Assembly: GCF_000328475.2 (NCBI RefSeq)
Contig: NC_026482.1
Location: forward strand, 620,001-684,000
Length of the DNA stretch: 64,000 nt
Origin: Mycosarcoma maydis
Lineage: Eukaryota > Basidiomycota > Ustilaginomycetes > Ustilaginales
Direction of reading: 5' to 3'
Shown here: positions 1 through 10,761 of the stretch, piece after piece
Numbering within the stretch: the first letter of the stretch is position 1
Layout: each line of letters begins with the position of its first letter
The notes under the pieces: generated by a model
What the model saw: the letters and a program-made list of their open reading frames with translations, nothing else
Told to the model about the DNA's origin: nothing
The model's database searches: none
Made by a program: the position numbers and the translations under genes

Positions 1-641
1 TTGTGATATTCGTGAAGATAGGAAAGCGTGCCAAGTCCTGAAGATAGGGAGAGCGCTTTAAGGTGACCAAACTCGTTGCGATAGATAGAATCGTATGGGT
101 AAGCAAGGTATCTATGTCGTCGAGGATCAGGCTTGGGTGGCCATGCCACAGTGTGACTAGATCGCTCGTACGGCGTGTTGGGCCAGGGTATCGCAGATCC
201 AGAGCGCTCTGCCGTACCATCTACATCGGCAGATGGCCTGTCGGTGTGACTGCTGCGTGTGCGAGCCGAGCCATGAGCTTGGAAGTGATTGTCTGCGTTG
301 GGCCAGCTTTCTGCAAAGGGGTCAGAGACTTCCGATAAAGAAGACCCGGCCGGATGAGCAAAGGCAGATTGGTCGTAAGGGTCCTCGCCAGGGCGCCAGT
401 CTCTGCAGACGATGCCCAATGAGGTGCATTTCTTGCAGGGCCTGAGATCGCCGCACTTGATCTTGCGAGCTTTGCAGCGGTTGCACGCTTGGCGAACTCG
501 GGTGCGCTTCTGGCCTGCTTGATCGCCCTGCGCTCGGGCTGGAGGAACTTCTGCCGTGCTGGAACGAACCCTCTTGCTCGAGGCTAAAGGTGGCGAAGAG
601 GAACGCTTGATGATTGTATTTGATGATGGTCCAGGGGTCAT
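1..641 (-). CDS. Zn2Cys6 transcription factor, N-terminal part (runs off left edge)
   Basis: An open minus-strand frame starts at an ATG at 641, directly preceded by an in-frame TAA, and stays open to the window edge (about 213 codons). Around residues 45-75 it carries a binuclear zinc cluster: CNRC, six residues later C, then CKKC and a last C (CNRCKARKIKC...CKKCTSLGIVC), flanked by basic residues. This is the DNA-binding domain of fungal Gal4-type regulators, which act in the nucleus. The rest is polar, Ser/Pro/His-rich linker. The regulatory domain would lie beyond the window, so target genes cannot be guessed. Because the frame has no stop inside the window, a search for closed reading frames would miss it; smaller overlapping frames here are shadows. 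Confidence 0.8.
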   Translation of the reverse strand, partial: MTPGPSSNTIIKRSSSPPLASSKRVRSSTAEVPPARAQGDQAGQKRTRVRQACNRCKARKIKCGDLRPCKKCTSLGIVCRDWRPGEDPYDQSAFAHPAGSSLSEVSDPFAESWPNADNHFQAHGSARTRSSHTDRPSADVDGTAERSGSAIPWPNTPYERSSHTVAWPPKPDPRRHRYLAYPYDSIYRNEFGHLKALSLSSGLGTLSYLHEYH

Positions 642-1031
642 TGTCGGTTACTTTGGTGGGAAAGAGAGCTGATCTCGAGAACAAACTTGGGAGCGACTCC
701 GGCAGCTGCGGGTCGGTCTGGCTGGTATTCAATGTGATAGAATTGAAGCAGGATCATGAATGTTGTATGTGCCCATGCTTCACAGCGGTGCCCATTGACG
801 TTGTCTGAACGTGGATCGTATAGAGTGGCCGACCAGGAGGGTCAGAGACGCAGTTTTGCACGAAGTGAGCCTGATGGTGATTTTGACGGTGCTTGTCTAG
901 GGGAACAAGACTGGATCGCATAGCACGAACGCATAGAAGACGAACAAATGTACGATCGAGGCGTGAGGTGGAGGAAGGCACAGGAGTGTCTTGAGTGTTT
1001 GTGGCATCTAGACGCGGAGAAGTCAATCTTG

Positions 1032-1069
1032 AATCGCGAATCGCGAATCACGAATCACGAATCACGAAT
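1032..1069. repeat. Heptad array, AAT anchors
   Basis: Six AAT anchors spaced exactly 7 bp apart (1032, 1039, 1046, 1053, 1060, 1067). The 4-bp cores between them are CGCG twice, then CACG three times. Confidence 0.95.
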
Positions 1070-1966
1070 CTAGAAGGTCTTGTAATCACGAATTCATTAG
1101 CAACGAACGGCAAAGCGGGGAAGGCAGTAGAGGAAGGCAATCAAATCGTGAATAACTAGCACACTTGTCACTGTATCGGCCCTGCGGTCCGTACAAGCAG
1201 AAAAAGGTACGCTTTTTAAATAATTAGCATATATTTTTGGATATTATTAATATTCGTGATTGTTGAGGCAGAAGAGCCAACGCAGTGCAACATCCAACCG
1301 TTTGCTCACTCAGCCAACTGAATACAAAAGATGGCAAGAAGGCTCAAGCTCAGCAAAGACGGGAGCAACACAGGCAAGCGTCGGGCAGACTCGTGCCGAC
1401 ACTGTCTGTGGTCGGAATAGCAGTAGGTCGGACAAGTCTCAGACGGATGGTGTCGGAGTTGTGCTCTCTACAATTCGCTCACAGTGTGCTCCCACTTTGG
1501 ACCCCTTAATCGAGCTGGATCTGCTTCGCTCCGAATGCAGCCCGGAATGGGACGCGCGCTGTTGGCTGGCCTGTAGTCGATCAACGACACCGTCCTTGAC
1601 CTAGTTCGAAGTCCAATGCCAATATCCGAATTGTTCCGAACGATGTCAATGACAATGAAAGACGTTGAGATCGATCAGCTTCGGCAATCTTGTTGCTTTA
1701 TCACGTTGGCCGATTCGGCCAGTCGCGATCTGGAGACCCAGTCCGGTTTCTCCGCCTTGGTACCAGGCTGCTGGTTTCACCCAACTGCTTCACCGTTACA
1801 TTGTGGTATGGTAACCGACTGCAGAGTCTAGCTGTATTGGTAGTCGTTCCATGGCGGTTCGTTGTGTGACCGTTGCCAAGCAAATGGTGACCAGACTCGC
1901 CTTGCAGACATTTCTCACTGTGTTCGAGGTGAAGATGGCTTGCGGGGTCCAAATCAGGGTCCGTCT

Positions 1967-2046
1967 CGGAAACATCCGGGACGTCGTGTTGTTCTTTTCT
2001 TCACAGCCCCGGACTCGCCACGCGAAAACCGGGACGGATGTTTCCG
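1967..2046. repeat. 12-bp perfect inverted repeat
   Basis: CGGAAACATCCG at 1967-1978 is matched by its reverse complement CGGATGTTTCCG at 2035-2046, with a 56-bp loop. It could be a hairpin or a bipartite regulator site; function unknown. Confidence 0.6.
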
Positions 2047-2220
2047 CGCTTGTTTAAAATAGGTAGCACAGGGCGACACACTTCAGTGACGCATCAAAAC
2101 ACGAATGCAAAGCCAGCAACGGGATCAGATTAGTTGCACAGCACAGCCAGCACCTCGTACCTTCCTATTTTGGTCCGCATTTCAGCCTGCAAGGTGCCGA
2201 TGGCGAGCGTCAACGTCATG

Positions 2221-3542
2221 TCATCGTAGTTCGTTGCAAACGAACGTGTCGACCCACGACGCAAAATTGTCGTGCGCTTCGTCGGCTGGATTTTCTCCGC
2301 GCTCATCGTCGCCGTCTCTGAACTTGCCAGTGCGCACTGCATGATTCAACCAAATTGAATGAAGAAGAGTCAAACAAAAGAGTCACGATTGCGGAGTGCG
2401 AGGTAGGTGGACCATCCCCGTCATCGACACGCAAAATCTTCACGCTTGCAAACTTACCCAGTACGCGATGTAGGCCAAGCTGACAAGTGCCTTTGCCGAG
2501 GTCAGCGTCAAGATCGTCTCCGATCTGTCTCACGTCGACCATACCAACAAGATGAAATCGAATCAGCTTAGCTGAGCGTTTCGTCCCGCACTTGACCTCT
2601 CCTTATTCGTCTCGTCCCGTTGACTCACAATGATGTTGGTATATTCGTTCATGCTCTCACCGTCCCGGATCATACCTGCAATGCACTCTTGCAGAAATGC
2701 TTCGCTTGGCTTACCGCACACCGTAGTTGAGCTGGCATCACGATGACAAGCAGCTTCCAGCGCCGCCACAAACGCACCAGGCCCTAATGACAGCGCTTCA
2801 CCTTCGCCTGGACGGTGGTACAAAGCTGCAAACAAGAGTCGGATCGCTGTCAAAGGTCAGTGGGAGAGCGGAGGTTCTTTCTGCTATAGCTGCCAACCAG
2901 GATCAACGTACCACGATGCGTCGCGATCAGTGCGACAGATTTCATTCTCCCGTACTCGCCCGATAGCAAGCGAAAGCACTCGTCGAGCCATCTCTGCGTC
3001 ATAAGCTCTGGACATAATCCAATGACTACGGCAGTGCAAGATCGCAGCTGCGATTTCTCGTTGTCGCTCATCTTCGCCGGGTCCAGCTCTGGATCGGCAA
3101 AGAAGCAACGCTCGCCAATATCTGCGTTTGCCCTGAAGCTGCTCTGAGCGGACTGAGACAGCAGCAGTAAAGGTCGCAACCCGCGACGAGATACTAAGCG
3201 AATTGCAGCATCCAAACTGGTGAAAACATCGTGCGCCGTTACCAGATCTGCACCAAAGCCGACCCGACGCAAGCGTGACAGCAGCGATTGCGACGACTCC
3301 TTGCTGGTGTTGCTGCAGAAGCGTATGTTGAGACGGCCTTGGTATTTCTGCTGAGCAGCTCGAAGCTTCCGCATTGCCTCGACTGCTCCCAGGGTTGGCT
3401 TGTCTCCTATGTGGCACGTGCCATTCAGATCGATCAGGATGTTGTACTTTGCCGGCTTCATGTTACGTGCTGTCGAGCTAAGCTGTTTAATGGTGCGAGG
3501 TAAAATCATACAGTGATTGAGCCAGCGAATGGATTTAAGCAT
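2221..3542 (-). CDS. HAD-superfamily hydrolase, HDHD2-like
   Basis: Four exons: 2912-3542, 2629-2846, 2458-2524 and 2221-2336. All introns have GT-AG ends (GTACGT, GTGAGT, GTAAGT donors), and the joined frame is continuous (343 aa). HAD motifs appear in order: the nucleophile region IDLNGT, motif II FCSNTS, the motif III lysine in GKPSEAF, and the acidic motif IV IGDDLDADL. The C2 cap arrangement resembles HDHD2/NagD-type enzymes. The second acidic position of motif I is Asn (DLNGT), as in HDHD2-type proteins, so ordinary phosphatase activity is not assured. Residues 1-27 before the internal Met (codon at 3461) are basic with no acidic residues and could be a mitochondrial presequence; alternatively translation starts at 3461 (316 aa). 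The substrate cannot be inferred. Confidence 0.8.
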
Positions 3543-3883
3543 GCCCAGAGCAAGTAAGAGGAGAGAGGTTGATGGTGCCCACGGCTAACTGTGATGGTGG
3601 ATGCGAGTCGGTAGTGTATCTCTGGTGATTCGTGATTCGCCTTCTTTCTAGTCACTTGACTCGTGACTGTTGTACCGTGACTGTACAGTTACAGTACAAG
3701 TACAGTCCATGTGGAGGGTCAGGGTCAGAGAAGCAAGGATAAGGATGGCGCGTCAAATGTTAAACACGAAATCACGAATCGTGAAAATGTTGTTTGAGGC
3801 GTAAGGCTATCCCGCCTTTGTTCTCAGTCACGATTTCGAAAGACATCAGCGGTCATTGGTGATCACGATTGCTAGGAATGGGC
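3543..3883. other. Intergenic between the HAD gene and DCTN5
   Basis: About 340 bp. It holds single heptad units (ATT-CGTG-ATT near 3636, AAT-CACG-AAT-CGTG near 3772) and a short GTACAGT-like repeat near 3680-3708. It should contain the HAD promoter; no gene is seen. Confidence 0.5.
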
Positions 3884-4609
3884 TCATCTCTCGTTTGCAG
3901 GTCGAAAACGTTGGTAGAAGTGCTTCATCTTGGCCTCGCAGCTCTCGGAGAAAGTCTCGGGGAGCTCTCCCACCAGTCTTGCAGGACTGCCCCCGAATAT
4001 AGAAAAGGAGGGTATCACCGTGTTTGGGGCGACAACGCTGCCGTCCAGGATTCGAGCGCAATCCTTGATAATTACAAATCGGCCAACGAGACAATTGGCT
4101 CCAATCTCGACGTGCGACCCAACTGATGCAGCTTCCAACACTGTGTTAGCTCCCACTGAAACGTGGTCGCCCATTTTCATCGGGTAGTAAGAAAAGATAC
4201 TGTAGCGCATCATCGTTCGATTGTTAGCACCTTGACCAAGCTAGGAGCACCTACAACTTGCCGCGATCATCATGTCTCGTTCACATTGGTCCACTTACCC
4301 TTTGTATGTCTTGTATGGAGGACGTATCACGCTAGACTCGGCCAATATACAGTATCTGCCTATAAAAATGGCCACAGATTGCGCCGGCTGCGTTTGACTC
4401 CCTACTGCTGTTGAAGAGGTCGAAGAAGGAGATATCCTCTTCAGATCACCTCGAATAATTGCTCCGTGCTGAATGATACACTTTCCGCCAAGAATGATGT
4501 TCTGTGAGCCCAGAATGGTGGCCTTGCGCGATACCTTGTTGCCCGTCAAAGCGGTTTGAACGTACTCGTTCGGATGGTAGGGCGACACATGACTGATTGT
4601 CGATGGCAT
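3884..4609 (-). CDS. DCTN5: Dynactin subunit 5 (p25), left-handed beta-helix protein
   Basis: Two exons, 4299-4609 and 3884-4199. The intron has a GTAAGT donor, a CTAAC branch site and a CAG acceptor; the joined product is 208 aa. The frame shows hexapeptide repeats of the UDP-GlcNAc-acyltransferase fold (SQNIILGGKCIIQHGAIIRGD, then MGDHVSVGANTVLEAASVGS, VEIGANCLVGRFVIIKD). The linking RPPYKTYKG-FSYYPMKMGDHV stretch and the closing GSPARLVGELPE are typical of p25. In the family this subunit sits in the pointed-end complex of dynactin and supports dynein cargo binding on early endosomes, important for polar hyphal growth. A Ser/Thr-rich insert of about 18 residues near residue 60 interrupts the helix. 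The gene is divergent to VPS45, with 417 bp between the start codons. Confidence 0.88.
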
Positions 4610-5026
4610 CTTCGGTCAACCCTGTCATTAAGGTACTATGCGATGGAGCGGATAGGAGCAGTCTCGAGTATAGGCATCCAACGTAGCGCGGTAAATGGTA
4701 TCGAAGCAACAGCGTCTGTCCACGCACGACTTGCTTTCGTGTGTAGAGCCGTGAGTCGTGAGTATTGCATCTTTATTCTTTGATATTCGGGAATCGGATT
4801 TGGCACGGATCATGTTCAATGGTGCACACCCAAAGGCGCGCTCTCCACTTGCACCATCATCCATGTACAACTCGCCGCTCGCGAAGCTGTAGCCGTCAAC
4901 ACACGCTACCATCATCACCTCATACAAGCCGGGTACGTACGACTAAATTGATCCTCCGTTCCGTACAAATCCTGCTTGTAAGCTCCGGCTCAAGCATCTG
5001 CGGCGGTGGAGGCATCATCGTCAACT
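4610..5026. promoter_or_regulatory. Divergent promoter region DCTN5 / VPS45
   Basis: 417 bp separate two divergent start codons, so both promoters must lie here. It contains one AGT-CGTG-AGT heptad near 4752. No TATA box can be assigned with confidence. Confidence 0.5.
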
Positions 5027-7250
5027 ATGGACGTCACAAAAGCTGTGTCCGCGTACATCCAGCGCATGATCACAGAGGTCGCCGGCATCAAGGTCCTTCT
5101 ACTCGATCAGCACACCACTCCCATCATTTCTACTTCCTTCACCCAATCATCTCTACTCAGTCATGAGGTCTATCTCACAGATCGTGTCGACAATGCAAAC
5201 CGCGATCGTATGCGCCACCTCAATTGCATTGCACTCCTCCGACCCACCCCGCAGTCCATTTCTGCTTTGGCTCACGAATTGCGTCTACCAAGATACAGGT
5301 CCTATTGGCTCTACTTCACAAATGTGCTTCAAAAGCAAGATATCGAGCTTCTAGCCGAGGCAGACGAGCACGAAGTCGTCAAAGAGGTTCAGGAGTTTTT
5401 CGCAGACTACCTGCCAGTCAATACTGACCTTTTCTCCCTCAACATCGACACGCCTCCTGCGCGTATCTGGGGGGGGAACCCCGCCAGTTGGGACCAACAC
5501 AGCTTGGTTCAGCACGTCAACGGCCTCTTGGCACTCCTTCTCAGTCTAAAGAAGAAGCCAATCATCAGATATGAAAGGATGAGTATGCTGGCCAAGAAGC
5601 TAGGAGAAGAGCTCTCAGTGAGTCTCAGATGCGTTCCCCTCTCGCATCATCACGCTTGTTGTTGACTGACTGTCTTCATATTTTCTCTGACGTTCTGTTG
5701 ACTTTTCTTCCCGTCTTTCTTGCAGTACCATATCAATGATAGCCAGTCTGGCCTGTTCGACTTCAGGAGAACGGAGAACGTGCCACTCCTTTTGATACTC
5801 GATCGCAGAAATGACCCTGTTACACCACTTCTGACGCAGTGGACGTACCAAGCTATGGTTCATGAGGTTCTTGGTATCAAGAATGGTCGCGTCAGCCTCG
5901 CTAATGCAGATGGAATCCGCCCCGAACTTCAAGTAAGTGCCACGAACCAAGGCAAGTCTTGACCGTGCTATATTAAAATCATCGCTGACCGTCGTTTCCG
6001 TTCATTCCACTTCTCTTAATTCGGCTACCCTCTTTCTATAGGAAATTGTGCTATCAGGTGATCAGGATCCATTCTTTTCGGCCAATCTCTTCGACAATTT
6101 TGGCGATCTGGGCGCTTCGATCAAGAAATATGTGCTCGAGTATCAATCAAGAACGGCTTCCAACGCCACTATTGACACGGTTGCTGATATGAAGCGCTTC
6201 GTCGAGGAGTATCCTGAGTTTCGCAAACTCGGTGGCAATGTCAGTAAGCACGTCGCACTGCTCGGCGAACTCAGCCGTCGCGTCGAAAGGGACTCGCTCC
6301 TCGAAATCTCAGAACTGGAGCAGTCTCTCGCCAGCGTCGAGAGCCACGCTTCCGACCTCAAAGCCGTTCAAACCATGATTGAGTCGCCTCAGATCTCTCA
6401 TGATGCCAAGATTCGAGTTGCTATCCTATATGCACTGCGATACCAAAAGCTGCCCAGCAACCAAATCCAAAAGATGGTGCAGGAACTTCTGAAGGCGGGT
6501 GTCCCCGAAAGTCGTGCTGCCCTTGTCTTCGTCACCCTCAACATCGCAGGAGCGGACCAACGGCAAGACGATCTGTTCGCAAATGAAAACTTCTTTTCAA
6601 GAGGCAGAAGCGCTTTGAAAGGGCTCAAGGGTGTCGAGAATGTCTATACGCAGCACACCCCACACCTGGTCCAGACTGTGGACAATCTCATGCGAGGCAG
6701 ACTGAGGGATACCAGCTATCCGTTTGCATCTTCGGGTCATAGCTCAGCACCGGCAAATCCTGCCGAGCGCCCGCAAGATGTCATCCTGTTCATCATCGGA
6801 GGCGCAACCTATGAGGAAGCTCGATCCATTGCATTGTTGAACGCTCAGCACCAGCGCGGCGCCCAGCCGGGCGCTCAGCAGGCTACGGTCGGTGGTGTGG
6901 CAGGCACGGGTACTCGCTTTCTCCTCGGAGGCACCTCAATACACAACAGCAGATCGTACCTGGACATGATTCAAGATGCGGCGTCGCGTTTTGATGGGCG
7001 ATTTGCTAAACCGCCGGCCAATCTAGGAACCGGAGGACCAGCGCTGAATCTTAGCATAGGACCTGTACAGCTAGCCGTGGGAGGACGTCAGGATGGCTCG
7101 AGGCAGGACGGTTCCATGGCTGTCGCTTCTGTCAACTTGCTCGATTCGGAATATCTTGGCGAGGCAGCAAGTGGTGCTAGAGATCTTGCCACTGACATTT
7201 TTGGCCGTGTCAGGAGGGGAGTAGAAGGCACTATCGGTGGCCTACAGTGA
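5027..7250 (+). CDS. VPS45: VPS45, Sec1/Munc18-family vesicle fusion protein
   Basis: Three exons: 5027-5617, 5726-5932 and 6042-7250. All introns are phase 0 with GTGAGT/GTAAGT donors and CAG/TAG acceptors; product 668 aa. The start at 5027 gives [15 protein letters not shown], aligning with the usual SM-protein N-terminus, and [14 protein letters not shown] follows. Exon 2 carries the SM signature [20 protein letters not shown]. Exon 3 has the helical arch region and the late [17 protein letters not shown] segment conserved in Vps45. The family binds the Tlg2/syntaxin-16 type t-SNARE and drives Golgi-to-endosome fusion. The Gly/Ala-rich C-terminal stretch after about residue 560 contains short SxxDSE-type acidic bits and is longer than in yeast. 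Confidence 0.92.
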
Positions 7251-8690
7251 TTTGTCGCATCAATTCTTGTAAAATTGTTCATGAATGCGAAGTGTCATTG
7301 ATGAACCTACACGTTACCACACCAAGCGTGGACGCGGTGGGGATAGACGTTCAGCGAGACTTGGTTGTCCTCCGAAACAGGAACAAGGACGCGTATGCGC
7401 TAGATGGATGATAAGAGATCGTAGCACGAGGAGTGGACAGAATGCTCAGCTAGAGCTGATGGATGGGTCTTCGATTCCAGCACACCTCAATCTCAAGAGA
7501 AGCCTCCCACGTGTGGATCATTAAGCGGATGGCCAGGCTCGGTGGCTTCTAGCACCTCATATAGCTCGTTTGTTGGCTTCGCACAGCCTCGACATGCTGC
7601 TAGTGCATGGCTTACTAATTTGTTCGATATACACGCTAAGGCTGACTCAGTGTCGTATTCTCGTTAACCAATAGCCCTTCCGACCATCCATCCGCTATAC
7701 AGCTGACTAGCCAACGATTGCAGTCAAGCTGCAGATGTCAATCTCACAATCTCAGTCCAACTCACATCTGACAACCTCCGAGCCTCCTTATAGGAAACGA
7801 TCACACCAGCAAGTAAATATGCACGAAAGCAGTTATGACCATAGGAAGCTCTGTCGAAGAATTCCTAGCACCTGTACACCGCCCCCAGCAGCGCGGCAAC
7901 TACTGTCGTGTCGGCCATATTGCCCGCCACTTCCGAGTCCCTCCATCCTGCGGCCGTTGCGCTTAGGCACACGGCATCTCAGACCACAAGCAGTGCCTCC
8001 AATGCCGTCTCACTCGTGAAACTGCTGGATCGCCTGGCATGCACCAATCTCTGACCTGCTCCAGCTGCCTTTAGCGCACCCCGCCGAATGTAGCTCTCAC
8101 AGGTCCGCCCATGTGACCACCGTGTAGTGCACCAGAAACTATGAAGTTCTGCCGTAGAATGTCTGAAGGTCTCTTGAAGTAACGATCAGCATCCTCGCCG
8201 ACCCGTCCTCCCACGCATTAGATGCGATTTGTATACACATACAAGAGCCGTTGTCAGCCCTCCCAAACACTGTCTCACACCCTCGTTGGACGCTTTACAA
8301 TGACGCCTCGAATACAGCTTTGACTATTTCACCCGCCAGCTCTCTTCTCAGAGTCGCCCCGACCGCCGACTCACCGTCGTTTAATTGTTGCGCCACGCCT
8401 CGCCTTCTCTGCGGCAACTTCAATCGTGAATCTGTACACCCACTCACGTGACTATGGAAACTAGACGCTGACCTAGTGTCGGCTCATGCACACATCTTTC
8501 TCTCAACACTCTCACGACATGGTCTGGACCAAGTCGCCCCCTTCAACCTTGGCATATTTGCTTGTGCCTCTTGCAGGTGCACCACGATCGATCTAGCCTT
8601 CGCGTGCACGCTATTGACCAACCCTATCATCACCATCAACCGCTTCGACAACGATCACAGCTCCGACAACTACGCTGTTGCAGCTCAATC
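7251..8690. other. Intergenic, left part of the repeat island
   Basis: 1.4 kb downstream of VPS45 with only short frames of random character. I see no domain, no tRNA and no clear repeat in 7251-8650. The composition drifts from GC-rich to mixed, as expected for decayed DNA. Confidence 0.5.
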
Positions 8691-8692
8691 AT

Positions 8693-9108
8693 GAATCCCA
8701 ATGGGCTGCTCCTCACCCTTCTTCCCTCTCCAAATTCTTGCGCATCAAGGACGAGCAGGCCTTTTCTGAAGCTGTACAAGTGGCGTGGCACCAACGCTTA
8801 GCGAACCTCCCAAGCACGAAGCCTAACGACCGAACGATCGAAGAAAATCTAGACACCTTCGCACAAGAATTCATGATTCACGATTGAGAGCGACAATCGA
8901 ACAAGGCTTCGAGAAGACGGTGAAGCCCTGCATTCACGAAGGAGAGACAGGTCACTCAGCCATGGTTAACGACCATCTGCATGCGCTTAGAGCCGATGCT
9001 AATCGACCTTGGCGCACGTTTCAAGCCAGCCGGTACTCCTTCCACATTCATGATTTGGAAGGAAAACAAAGAACGTATAGACAAGCACTTATGATGATGT
9101 TCGTTTAT
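8693..9108 (+). mobile_element. Probable LINE (non-LTR retrotransposon) ORF2 remnant
   Basis: Two overlapping frames (about 8693-8887 and 8890-9108) together read like the linker between the endonuclease and reverse transcriptase of a LINE. The first has a WHQRLANLP...TIEENLDTFAQEF stretch. The second has FEKTVKP, then MVNDHLHALRADANRPWRTF and KQRTYRQAL, resembling the usual 'LRxxANRARRxF ... TYrxAir' block. The switch of frame coincides with an ATT-CACG-ATT heptad at 8876-8885. No endonuclease or RT catalytic motif remains, so it is a short dead fragment. The assignment is by pattern only. Confidence 0.4.
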
Positions 9109-9750
9109 TGATTCGACCCAGTCCGATGTCGCTAGGACAGCGTGCTGAGTCCAGCTGGTAGAACGGCGAAAAGGTTGCAATTTCGCACCAAGTTTGCCAC
9201 AATCGTGAATTACCGATCCTTGATCTTTATGCAAGCTAGCCCGCCTCGGCAGCAACGAAGCAGCCGCACGTGAAATCGCATCTCTGACCACGGCCATGGC
9301 TCAGTCGTGAGTCGTGAGTCGTAAGTCACAAGCGGCTCATAAAGCGGCCGAGAAAGGAAGCAGTACTTGCCTCCTGAATGGGTTATGTTCTTCACCGCTG
9401 TGATCAGCGAATCAAGAATCACGAGAAACACGAACCATGAGTGCATTTAAGAATTCAGTCACGAGTCACGAGTCTGTGAGTGGCAAGTCGGTTTTCGGAT
9501 CGGATGGCATTCACGATTGCGATCACCAGACATGACAAAACAAAATTTCCCGTACAAGAAATTCGACATAAGTTCAGCTAACTTAAAAAAAACTTGGACC
9601 ATGGTGTCTTGAATGAAATCGTGAATACATGCATTCATTCGTGATTATTGTTTTGCTCCAATACCAAGATTTGTGTCTTGTGTGTGATCTCCTATGCGAC
9701 TGGCTGACAAACTAGTGGGAGGATTGCCGTCCTCGGAACCACCCTAGGTG
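9109..9750. other. Intergenic repeat-island DNA including an unoccupied insertion site
   Basis: Heptad arrays lie at 9303-9333 and 9457-9473. The stretch from about 9620 to 9750 is paralogous to the sequences now flanking the copia element (about 11885-11964 on its left, 18613-18680 on its right), so it represents the pre-insertion site. No gene is seen. Confidence 0.6.
9303..9333. repeat. Heptad array, AGT anchors
   Basis: AGT at 9303, 9310, 9317 and 9324, then AGC at 9331, exactly 7 bp apart. Cores are CGTG, CGTG, CGTA, CACA. Confidence 0.92.
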
Positions 9751-10334
9751 TTCAATATTCTCGGTGAATCCTTAGCGGGCGCTAGATGATCGAAGTCTCC
9801 CTTTCCATAGAGAGGCGAGTTGGGACTGAGTAGGGTCGAGAATGGTTTGGAATGTATTTGGATAGTGTGAATTGGACAAGGGACTAACTACAAAGTGTGA
9901 GCGTTCCCTCTGTATTTATGTACATGAGTCGACTGGAGTATCCTACATGAGCTTCTCCCTATACGTCGCCTGCTCATACAACTGACTAGCTGTGGCCACA
10001 ACTGGCCAGATGCATGAGTCTGTTCTCTTTCAGGTTCTATCACTTGGTGCGAGTCGTGAGTCTGTAGCCAACGGCATATTCGTGATTCCCACAGTCGTCC
10101 AGCGACTTGTGTGAATTTACCCTGGGCTTCTCGCTACCAGCGCTATGTTATGGACCGGGTAAAACTCCGGCGTTCTGAGACACCTACTCGTACCCGTCCG
10201 GTGACTGAGAGGGTTGCGGACATTCCGCGAGCTTACTCGTTCCCATCCGGTCACTCGTGTGTACCGTTTGGGTAACTGCAAGGGCTGCATGATTGTGGGC
10301 GATCAGACTAAACGCCAATCGCAGATATTCTACA
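9751..10334 (-). repeat. Solo copia LTR, minus strand (copy B)
   Basis: Reverse-complement match to the LTRs of the full-length element. It runs from TGT-AGAATATCTGCGATTGG at the high end through the GCGCTGGTAGCGAGAAGCC, GGAGAAGCTCATGTAGGATA-like and AGCGCCCGCTAAGGATTC segments to the low end. The flanks AGGTG (9746-9750) and ACGTG (10335-10339) look like a 5-bp target duplication with one mismatch. The GC-rich 77-bp tandem block of the other copies is largely missing. Two 7-bp insertions relative to other copies lie at 10052-10061 and 10078-10087. Confidence 0.85.
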
Positions 10335-10761
10335 ACGTGACTTATGACTGAGTGTGGGGGATGAGCTGTATGATAAGATCCGTCTTGCTGATGCTAGAAA
10401 TTCAAAAATGAGCCACAAAATGATCAGGTTTCAAAAAGGTAGTATCTACCAGACCATGAATGCTGTGAAAATTCGTGATTCTGAATGTATGCTAATCATC
10501 ATTGGCCTGATCGTCTACAATTTTCCATTCGTGACAAAAAACAAAAAAACAAAAAAAAACGGAAGATCGCGTTCTAATAGCCACCCTTGAGCCTGGACTT
10601 CGAGAATAGATCAAGTATAACTTAAACGAAGCATTTTGACTCCATTGAGATCTTAAGAAAAAACAAATTTTAATGTTCGATGCACAATAAATACAGACTC
10701 GAAGCTTTTGGCCAGATGCTGAAGAAGACAACCAACGACTCGAAGGGGCACAATTATTTGC
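10335..10761. other. AT-rich intergenic spacer between solo LTRs
   Basis: About 430 bp, AT-rich, with A-runs at 10539-10560 and no supported frame, repeat or RNA gene. Confidence 0.5.

Larger units (their letters stand above)
642..2220. other. Intergenic: upstream DNA of the Zn2Cys6 gene, no gene seen
   Basis: About 1.6 kb with only short unsupported frames. It holds a heptad array at 1032-1069, an AT-rich stretch near 1205-1255, and a 12-bp inverted repeat (1967-1978 with 2035-2046). It probably contains the promoter of the leftward regulator and the 3' region of the HAD gene. Confidence 0.6.

Noticed and set aside
7735..8019. Ser/Pro/His-rich frame downstream of VPS45
   Set aside because: No domain, no conserved pattern, and a composition like the neighbouring non-coding DNA.
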